Assembly (NCBI GenBank): GCA_012976225.1
Contig: JAAVVG010000008.1
Span: forward strand, 310,001-374,000
Length of the DNA: 64,000 nucleotides
Direction of reading: 5' to 3'
DNA from: Golubevia sp. BC0850
Lineage: Eukaryota > Basidiomycota > Exobasidiomycetes > Golubeviales > Golubeviaceae
A program made the position numbers and the translations under genes. Numbering within the stretch: the stretch's first letter is position 1; every line of letters starts with the position of its first letter. Of this stretch, positions 56,086-64,000 are shown piece by piece. The notes under the pieces were generated by a model. The model had not been told where the DNA came from. It did not search any database and was given only the letters and a program-made list of their open reading frames with translations.

Positions 56086-56751
56086 CTAGAAACACCAGCG
56101 AGGACTCACTAGATTGTTGGCGTGATTAAAGGAAATGAGTGCCTCGTTTGAGGCTTTAAATTGAGCTGCAGATTGGATAGAGAAAGGACACAGAGTCAGT
56201 GATGGAGATTGGAAAGCTTCCGATGTATGACACAACACTGACCAAAATCCCCATATAACGAACCAGGAGTTAGAGAAATGACAGGTCTGTTCTTGCCTTC
56301 CAAAGTTCTAGCAACACGATTGAAAAGCACACGGCTGTCATCGAAAGTGGTTGAACGTTCCTTCGCTGGATTGGCTCCTTCTCTATGTAGCTCTAGAAGG
56401 ACGTTATTCTCTTGACAGAAGAGGTAGAGTCTAAGAATAGCAAGTTGAACTGGAGTCATCGCGAAGATGTTGGCCTCTTTGATGTTTTGATCCTGTACAA
56501 ATTGAGTGATTTCGTCGATGAGTTGCGGAGAATCTCTGATTTGGAGAATTAAAGTTGTTCCGGTTAAACCTCCAGAACCTAAGATGTTGTCGATACACCT
56601 GATTTCTCCCACGCATAACATGACGATAGAGTCGTCTTGTCCAGCACGTTTAGCCTTCAAGATTTCGGAGAGAACACCAACCATGGTCAAGTAAACCCAA
56701 AAACGTTCTAAACAAAGTGAAACATGTCTGTGATAGTAAAGAGGACCCACT

Positions 56752-56816
<65 letters not shown>

Positions 56817-59086
56817 AGAGGGGGGGGGATGCAGATGGTCAGATCCTAAAGCTGATGACTCGATGATCGCAACGTCTTGATAACTAACATGCGGCTCCAA
56901 AATAAAAAGGTTTACCAGTTCCGGTTTCGGCATCGGAGGAGGTAGAGGTGAATGGAGTCGAATCTGGTTTGGAGAGAATCCGAGGGAAGAAAGAGAAGGG
57001 AAGTCCGTCGATTTTTCTATGAAGCGTTGTTCCCGACGGCGAAAGCTCACCAGCTCCAGCTTCTCCTTCGTCTTGGTCAAAGATAGAACCGGAAGGAGAT
57101 GTAACGGCAGCTGGTGTAGTTGGAGCTGTGGGTAAAGCTAGAGGAGCTCCAGTCCCGCTAGTAGCAACAAGAGCTGTAGTTGGAGGTGTAACGTCAACGA
57201 AAGCTGGAGGAGAAGCAGAAAGAAGAAGGAAGTATAGCCAGAACAGGGTGGAAACCAAACCGTTCGCCCAACAAGAAGAACTCACCGGTCTCAGTCTCAT
57301 CGTGACCGAGTCCATGAACGTCAATGAACTGAGCTAGCTGCCCAGCAATATTAGTTGAAGGTGTGGCGGGAGCTGAATGAGCTACAAGTAGAAACAATGA
57401 GCGAAGTGCAGATCGTAGTGAAGAGGAAATCGGGAGTTAGAATAGAAAAGAAGGGGTGACAAAGCATCATCTAAGGTCTGGCTTACCTCCTCCTAATCCT
57501 AAGCCGTCCGCGTCAAAATCAACGCTGTTGTCACCTAATTCTGAAGGAGTAGTAGAGCATCCATTGTTTGTAGAGCAGGAGAGATCAATAAGAGGATTGA
57601 GAGGAAAGGGTAGAGATCAGAGCGTGTAACTTCAAATCGGCTCCAACTCGAAAACTACTGTCGATCTCTCCTTACTCACCAGCAATTCCATCATTGGTTG
57701 GGATGGCTGAGAACTCGGCCTCCATCTCTGAAGACAGGATCACAGGACCAATCAGACCTGCTAGTTGTAGGAGACCATCCAGTGCTCCGTCTTGAGGCAG
57801 ACCTTGTTGATCGTCGGCGTGAAGATGGTTGTCTTGGGCTATAGGAAGTTCGGCTTGAGAAATTTGGGAAACAGCAGGTCAGGGTCGAGTCCAACAGCTC
57901 AAGGAATGAAGAACGAGAATTCAAATAGTTTACTCACGTGCGCTAATGATATATTCATTCATTTCATCATCATCTAGGTCCTCATAGAATAGAACATTAG
58001 ATGTTGTTGCAGCAGCAGGAGCTTCAACAGCAGCAGGAGCTGGAATAGCATCGAGAACTTCCGCTCTGAAAAAGACTCCAATAGAAGCTTGGTACCATCC
58101 TCCGGTTGCAGCCGCGACCCTCCTTCCAACCCAAGGTCTAACTTGGTTCAAAAGCTCTGTAATTCCCAAGTCTCCCAAGAGTCCCATGTGTACTGTTGCT
58201 GCTTCTTCTCCTGTACCTACATCTGGACCTAAATCTAAACCAAACTCTCGCATTTGAGCTAGAGCTTCTACCTGTCCACTATTTGGCACTTGATTTCCCA
58301 ACTCTTCTCCTCCTTGACCTACAATCAAACCTGAACCAATACCCAAACCCACACCTGAATAGTGTGAAGCCAAAGCGTGAATTTGAGCAAGAGTTCCTGC
58401 CATTCCAGTTCGAGGTCCTTGGTTTGCAGGTTCTGAAGCTCCTGGTCCTCCAACTTCTTGATCCAAACCCGGTTCTGAATTTCCAGGATCTTGAACTAGA
58501 GGAAGGATTTCTGGAACCTCCATTTCTTGATTTGGTTGGGATGGAACTTCTGAACCTCCTAAAGGAACTTCTGGCCCTACGACTGAACCTGGACCTGAAC
58601 CTGAAGCTTGATTTTCACCTCCATCACCGTTTTCACCGTGACCTCTAGCTGTATGAACTCAGATGAAGTCAGGGAAAGAGAGAAGAAGAGAGCATTTTAA
58701 TTATGTGTTGTGTTCAGATCTAAGGAAGCCAACACACTCCTTCGCACTGCTACTGGCTCCAACGTATATGAGGATTTCAACAATGACTGATGAGATCTAG
58801 GAAACCCAGGGAGAGTTAAGAGACAGCACGAGATGGGCTGGCCAATTGTTCTCTCACTAGTTCCAAAGGAAAGAGCCCCTTCTTTCCATCTACCCTTCCA
58901 AGATGCCGTTTCCAATGAAAGAGAGACGACAACGTTCCGAGATGACAGCATCACCAAAGACGAAAGGATCATCTCCCTCTGTTGTAGTCGAAACTGCGAA
59001 ACTGCGAACGACTGCTTACCTTTTTTAATAGGAGCGATGTTGGGGCTTTTTGCTGATTTTGTTCTGTGACGACGCTTGCCGGCCAT
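56086..59086 (-). CDS. Unrecognised 9-exon acidic protein, all introns phase 1
   Basis: Exons 59086-59020, 58648-57938, 57853-57680, 57540-57487, 57381-57286, 57203-57051, 56963-56916, 56707-56243 and 56165-56086. They join in frame to 615 aa; the last exon's end is less sure. The N-terminus MAGKRRHRTKSAKS is basic (possible nuclear signal). Exon 2 is Gly/Pro/Glu-rich, with ALAQIHALASHY and ALAQMREFGLDL, and then LNQVRPWVGRRVAAATGGW. A chain of short acidic Ser/Thr/Pro exons follows. Exon 8 is the ordered part: VGVLSEILKAKRAGQDDSI, VGEIRCIDNILGSGGL, LILQIRDSPQLIDEI, QLAILRLYLFCQENNVLLELH. All eight introns interrupt codons after base 1, so the internal exons are symmetric. I do not know the family and propose no function. 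Confidence 0.65.
56757..56814 (+). repeat. (AG)n microsatellite, about 29 units, plus 9-G run
   Basis: A pure AG dinucleotide array inside intron 7 of the 56086-59086 gene. On the coding strand it is (CT)n, some 50 nt before the exon 8 acceptor, so it may act as an extended pyrimidine tract. It is followed by AGAAG and nine Gs (56820-56828). Confidence 0.9.
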
Positions 59087-59522
59087 GGTAGGAGATTTGG
59101 GAGATTTGAGAGGTTTGATAGGGAGAGATTTAAGAGTTGTGATATCTGTGTGGGCGTTGTTAGAGGAAAGAAGGGAGAACAGGTTGGGTAGATCGACAAT
59201 CTCAACAACCACTCTCTCGAATTGCTTTCTTCTTCCTTGACCCGATTCCCTCTCCCTCTCTCTTTCCCTCTCCATTTGATATAACAGATACCCTTTTCAT
59301 TCTTTAACTTGATCTGAGTCGCATTCAATGGCGCTACTCCTCTAGACTCTTCAATTCGATTCGACTTCAAGGCAGCAGCAACTCCACCAAGACCAACCAC
59401 TCTAATGCTGACCTACCCTTCAAACTACCTTCGATGGAATAATTAGTCTTTAGATGGGTGATTCAGAATAGAAGCATCTCCAAAAGAGGCAGAAGGGCCT
59501 CCCTCTCCTCAATTGATAAAGG
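59087..59522. promoter_or_regulatory. Upstream region of the 9-exon gene
   Basis: On the minus strand it is CT-rich (59,220-59,280) before the MAGKRRH start. No other gene seen. Confidence 0.3.
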
Positions 59523-59952
59523 AATGCCCCCCAAGCAAACCTTCCTCCTTCTCCCTCTTTCTTCCCTTCCTCCAAAAGAAGCTGAAGTCCTCTGGTACCT
59601 AATCAGCTCCAATATCCACCAACTCCAATCCCAACAATCCTATTCTACCGCCTCTTGGAGACTCTCCTAAAGAGGTCTTGCTAGCTCACCTCGGCCTTCC
59701 AAAACTACTCTCTTCCTCCAACCAACTTCAACCATCAAGAGTTCAACCAAAGAGTCCAATCCAATAATTCTATCAACAGGATGGAATCTTTCGATGATGG
59801 TGGTCATCTTCATTTCGAGATTCAAGAACGTGGGCAGGAATTGACGGCCCGTTCGAGAGACGAGAGGAATTCGAGGTTCAGATGGTTCTGAGAGTTTCAG
59901 ACGCTAAGTTGAAGAAGGCAATAGACATTTCTCGAGAGATAGAGAAAGAGTG
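59523..59952 (+). CDS. Possible small gene, structure uncertain
   Basis: A Met at 59523 opens MPPKQTFLLLPLSSLPPKEAEVLWYLISSNI, an amphipathic-looking string. Further coding-like strings follow in other frames (SPKEVLLAHLGLPKLLSS near 59,665; FEVQMVLRVSDAKLKKAIDI, ending at TGA 59950-59952). They do not join through any splice sites I trust. It may be a real short gene with introns, or a relic. The start of an Atg29-like domain was considered but not supported. Confidence 0.25.
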
Positions 59953-59954
59953 AG

Positions 59955-60347
59955 TTACACGTTTGGTGCTGCATTGAGTAAGTGGAAGGAATCGGAGGTT
60001 TCGAGAAGAAGTTGAGACTGCTGTTCTGCTTCTCTTGGGTGATCTTTGATTTTGGGTTGAGGGAATTGCGAAGGAATGAGATGGATTGTTGGGGTAGAAG
60101 AGGAATGTTCTGGAAGATGAAGTGCGGATGAAGGGCAGATGAAGGGCAGATGAAGAAGATGGAAGGAAGAAGAGAAAGGAGGAAGGAAACTCGAAGTCGA
60201 AATTGATGGTGGAACTTCTCTCTCTATGGATGTTTGATCTTGAGGGATAGATGAATGAATTAGAAGAAACATTGAATTGGTGAATTGAGTGGTATAGGGG
60301 AAGAGAATGCAGAGGAGAGTCGCTCCAATGAGAGAAGATCGCAGCAT
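59955..60347 (-). CDS. Possible secreted Ser/Pro/His-rich small protein
   Basis: From the Met at 60347 an open frame of 130 aa begins MLRSSLIGATLLCILFPYTTQ, a plausible signal peptide or membrane anchor. A Ser/Pro/Leu/His-rich body follows. The stop is 3 nt from the convergent stop at 59952. An upstream Met (60425) would add a Lys/Arg-rich stretch. No family recognised. The CT-rich coding strand makes chance ORFs likely. Confidence 0.3.
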   Translation of the reverse strand: MLRSSLIGATLLCILFPYTTQFTNSMFLLIHSSIPQDQTSIEREVPPSISTSSFLPPFSSSFHLLHLPFICPSSALHLPEHSSSTPTIHLIPSQFPQPKIKDHPREAEQQSQLLLETSDSFHLLNAAPNV

Positions 60348-60735
60348 TTCCCGATATCCGAAAAGGTCATCCCCTTTTTCTCTCCTTCTTCTTCTTCTTA
60401 CCTTAAACAGGTAACCTTTGTACAAACATCTTTACATTTTACTCCTTCAATGAGAAATCCTTATGAATGATTCGAGGCCGAGATGTCCACGCTTCTCTTC
60501 TTCAAATGTCCTTGAAGTGTCGTCTCAGAGTTTTCCAATTCTCTTTTGCGAGGCGGCCAATTCAGGATTTGGACATCTTGACAGTTCAAGCCTTCTTTGA
60601 ACATTTACTAGAGAGAGCTCGAACAGAGAGGAAGGTAGAAACTTCATCGAAGAAAGTGGGTGGTCAAAGCCGCCACCACCCTCTTATTAGATTCCAGAAA
60701 CATTAGACAACAAAAACATCAGTTTCATTTCATTC
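60348..60735. other. Spacer before DCTN4 3' end
   Basis: Contains a plus-strand ORF 60467-60706 (79 codons, ends RHHPLIRFQKH) with no recognised similarity. Otherwise the 3' UTR of DCTN4. Confidence 0.3.
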
Positions 60736-63723
60736 TCAAATCGATTCACCTATTTTACCTAGTCTGACGCAAACCCAGAAAGAGAAAGAACTGTCATCTT
60801 TCTCCTTCTCTCTTTCTTTAGAAGAACATTTCGATTTCGTTCCAGAGTCTATTCCTCCTAGATCATCGAAGGCACGATAAGTGTAGGTCACGAATAATCC
60901 GAACTAAAAAGAAAATGAAGCGAAGAAAAGAAAAGAAAAGAGGACGAGAGGAAGAATTGATAAGGTGGTCGGTAGCGGCAGTTATGGTGGTGTCAGTATC
61001 TCCCCACCCTCAAACCAAAACGACTAGATCACAAGAACTAACCTCAATATCTCCTTTTGATTCCTTTCCCAAACTCAAATCCAATCCAATAGTAGTAGTA
61101 TGACCTTTTCTTCTAAGAATCCCATTTCCCTTTTTCTTCTTTCTCGAAGATTCAGAATTCGAAGCGTTACCTTTAATTCCACTTATACTCTTACTTCTAC
61201 CAATTCCCAACTCTTTGTTCCCATCTTCATCATCTTCGAAATCTTCTCCAAACGTTTCATCTTCGACATCATCTTCGATTGAATCCAAAATTTTCTTTCC
61301 ATCTTGATTCCTTCCTCCACTTTCTCCAATAGAATTAGAACTTTCGTTCAAGAGATCTTCATCTTCATCTTCTAAGTCTAACATTTCATTATAAGGTTGA
61401 CATATAAAAGAATTGGCACTTGGAGTGACACTCCAATTGGCTGAATCTTTAGCAGGTCGAACTCCTTCGGTTTCAGTTCTGGGAATCGAATTATTGTTAT
61501 AAGTCGAAGCTCCACTTCGTTGTTTAGCAATGACTAATTTAATTTCCATTGCATCATCTAATGGGTTTGAAAATGTCATCTCGAAATTGTAATTCCTATC
61601 AGCTTCTAGATTTTCTCCGTCGATGAACTTTCCGTTGAGATTCGAATTAGCCGAGTTAGAAGACAAACCGACACCAACTCCAATTCCACCTATGAGACTG
61701 CTTCTTTTACTTGAAGAGCTTGAAGAACTAGATCCGACTCCAATTCCTAACACTGAAGATCTCCTATTCAATCGATTCTTCTCTCGTTCTTCCAGCGTGA
61801 GTTCTCTAGAATCTTGGGATGCAGGTTGTAGAGAAGCGAAAGAAACTTCGATTAAGGGAACGTAACTATTGGCTAGAGACTTGATTCTGAATTGTTTATT
61901 CGCTGAGTTGGCTTTCATGTCTGGCTTGATGAGAATGTGGCGACAAGCACCGCAACGTCTAGTCTGTCTTGTCTTGAGTGGGATTCGGACAGGTTTGAGA
62001 TCGCTTTGAGGAGTTGAGATTCGAGAAGAAAGAATGGAAAAAATGTCAGCAGGAGGGAGGAGGAAACGAAAGAAACGAGTTTACAGTCGTCAGTATCCGC
62101 CAGAAAAGACAAAAGTAAAAGATAGAGTTTTCTTTTTTTCCGATCTCCTTACTTCTGCAGCGAATCCGTTAGGTAGAACAATCCCATTGCATGCGATCAT
62201 CCCAAAGAAGACTCTGGCACTTTCATTCTCCCACTCACCTAACTTTCACCGGACTCTCCCAACTATTCTCCCACCTCTGATCCAAACTAGTCAAATCTTT
62301 CTCCATTCTATTCTTAACAAACTCTCTTCTGTTCTCCTCTCTTCTCCCAATGATTCCCAGTCCACCTCTCTGAACTCTACCATTTTCCCAAGTAGTTCTA
62401 GCTTCATAAGGTTTCAACTCTTCTGAATCCTTTGAAGCTCCCTCTTCAACTTTCTCTCGTATCTTCCGACTTGAAAGCGATGAACTTGAACCAGAAAGAT
62501 ATTTAGAATTAGCCAAGGAGGGTAAATCTTTTAAAAGTTTCGAGGTTTTTAAGGCTTCGCTGGCTGCTTTCGTGATCTTGTTGTTGGATAGAGGATGAGG
62601 TTGAGTGGAAGAGGGAAGGTTGGATTGAGATTTCAAGTGGTTTTCGAAATGATCTTTTAGATGTTCAAATTCTAGAGTTTCGGAGGATTGTTCTTCTAAT
62701 TTTTGGAGTTGCACTGATGGAGAAGAGAGAAAAGGGGGGGGAAGTTGAATGTATGCCGAGATGAGTCAAGACTGAAGGGATCAAACGAGGTGAGCTTTCA
62801 CTCAAAGCAACTCGATATCAAGAAGAATCGTTCCTCGAATTTCTTGAAAAAGGGAGGGATGGAAATTCTTCATAGAGAGACTCCCAGATTGCCACACTCG
62901 AAAAGCTTCTAGACAACTCACTACTCAAGCCCGTAGGTTTTTCGAATTGAATTCCAACGGATTTTGAATCCCATTTACAAGCTGAGCATAATAGAAAGTA
63001 AGGAGATTCACCAATGCTACTCGAAGGATGAGTTAAAGAAGTAGAAGGAGCTTCTGAAGTTGAAGAAGAAGTTGGATCGCTGGCCACTACCATCAAAGTA
63101 TTGGTACAGCATGGACATGAGAAGCAGTTCCTTGCACATCTGAGAATGAAAAAGATTAGATGATAAGTTATAGGGGCTCGAGGGTGTTAGCATTTCAGTG
63201 TTGAAGAGACATCTCGTTGACTTTGAATATTCCTTCGAGAATGTTTCAGCTGTGATTGAGCATGACCATCATGGATCTACCTGCTTTGAGATCTTATTCA
63301 TAAAGGAGTCACAGCCTTTCTATCAAGCTTTCAACCCAACTTAGAGCTGTTCCATTCAGACTGCCTCTATCTCTATGCACTCCCCACCTTCTCAACCTCT
63401 CTATTTTCCTCCGAGCTGCCTCTTCCTCTCTCTCTCTCTCTCTCTCTCTTCTGATGTACTCGCCTATTCTTCTCCCCCTTTACACTAGCACCGGGAACTT
63501 CAAACAAGCAATTTGGACAAAAGTAACAACTGACTTGATTCCAAACGCAATTGCTACATTTGATTTGATCGCACTCTTCACAGAAGTAGAGATGAGTTAA
63601 AGGATAGAAACTGTAATTGGATGAAGCTGAATGAGATGGCAATGACGGTAGGTTTAGCGGTGAAGGTGAAAGTTCTGCGTCAGTTGAAGTTGAACATGGA
63701 CAGTGATAGAGAACTGAAGGCAT
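60736..63723 (-). CDS. DCTN4: Dynactin subunit p62 (DCTN4)
   Basis: Exons 63723-63464, 63139-62922, 62713-62239, 62003-61043 and 60903-60736 join in frame to 693 aa. p62 sits at the pointed end of the dynactin filament and helps dynein cargo binding. The N-terminal zinc-ribbon cysteines are clear: YFCEECDQIKCSNCV, CYFCPNC, then CARNCFSCPCCTNTL and LLCSACKW. Also seen: LKPVRIPLKTRQTRRCGACRH, FRIKSLANSYVPLIEV, then NPLDDAMEIKLVIAK and FGLFVTYTYRAF, FWVCVRLGKI near the end. An acidic/Ser insert (about residues 500-600) makes it longer than human p62 (460). Intron 1 (63463-63140) has a GC donor (AATAG|GCGAGT), supported by the in-frame join NR|CARNC. Confidence 0.93.
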
Positions 63724-64000
63724 CGAAGTGAGAAGGATAGGGATATTAAGGATTGGAGGATGGTTCTGCTGTCAACTTGAAAGTAAAGAAGTTTCAGTTC
63801 TTTTATAGGAGATTGAATTGGCTGAAGCAAATGATTTGAATTAAGGGATCAGTTGAAGGCTTCTTGAAGGTTGAAAGGGTAGAAGAAGAGAGAGCAACAC
63901 TTCTTTCATCAAGTCTCTCTCTGATACTCAAGATTAGAACCTCTCATCCTTCCTCGATTTCATCTTCAGAATCTCTTGTCAGAGACCTTTCAGGCAATAG
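63724..64000. promoter_or_regulatory. DCTN4 upstream region and window edge
   Basis: No gene recognised. Probably the DCTN4 promoter. A CT-rich run near 63,900-63,970 may be the leader of a gene beyond the window. Confidence 0.3.

Noticed and set aside
59458-59670. Atg29-like autophagy protein
   Set aside because: Resemblance is limited to a few hydrophobic positions and the frame does not continue.
1-64000. CRISPR array, bacterial operons, rRNA genes, origin of replication
   Set aside because: Nothing of the kind seen; repeats found are coding repeats or microsatellites.

Overview
The window looks like nuclear DNA of a basidiomycete fungus. Its genes are split by many short introns (mostly 50-150 nt) with GTRAGT donors and CT-rich acceptors. 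Long pyrimidine tracts precede the start codons. Both strands are densely filled with conserved eukaryotic housekeeping genes, and there are no operons or bacterial signals. I cannot place the genus from sequence alone. Exon joins were worked out by hand from splice motifs, reading-frame continuity and family resemblance.

Layout. 1-822: 3' end of a DCN1-type neddylation factor (+). 1591-3741: an 11-exon secreted repeat protein, here called RepA (+). 4245-6721: TFIIH helicase SSL2/XPB (-). 7173-10805: bifunctional PABA synthase ABZ1 (+). 10806-12698: a gene-poor stretch. 12699-15386: rRNA methyltransferase NOP2 (-). 15779-17790: a decayed TPR/F-box gene (+). 19136-20427: RepB, a paralogue of RepA (-). 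21024-22587: TatD nuclease (+). 22881-24369: NAD-dependent reductase with one frame break (-). 24821-25675: secreted Kre9-like protein (-). 26447-28860: IKS1-type kinase (+). 29201-29855: URM1 (-). 30022-33601: CUE/DUF1771/Smr protein (+). 34081-36165: second decayed F-box gene (+). 37040-39619: GNL3/Grn1-like protein with degenerate GTPase motifs (-). 39830-41816: Ran/GSP1 (+). 42350-42981: PTH2-family protein (+). 43220-44270: DUF1330-like protein (-). 44777-46120: third decayed F-box/LRR locus (-). 46540-48025: actin-capping beta subunit (-). 48182-49101: mitochondrial uL13 (+). 49358-50453: metaxin-like protein (+). 50696-52636: mitochondrial DUF3429/TMEM69-like protein (+). 52898-53827: gluconokinase (-). 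56086-59086: unrecognised 9-exon acidic protein in which every intron is phase 1 (-). 60736-63723: dynactin p62/DCTN4 (-).

Most genes serve unrelated core functions: transcription and repair, folate, ribosome assembly, nuclear transport, tRNA thiolation, cytoskeleton and mitochondria. Several pairs are head-to-head over short shared promoters (URM1/Smr, GNL3-like/Ran, CAP2/uL13m). The accessory content is the secreted repertoire and the degraded F-box loci.

The most novel item is the RepA/RepB pair. These secreted proteins share a leader and a repeated GGHNV..NDND..VDLK..L unit. They carry Lys-Arg sites typical of Kex2 processing, and their introns are locked to fixed positions within the repeat unit.
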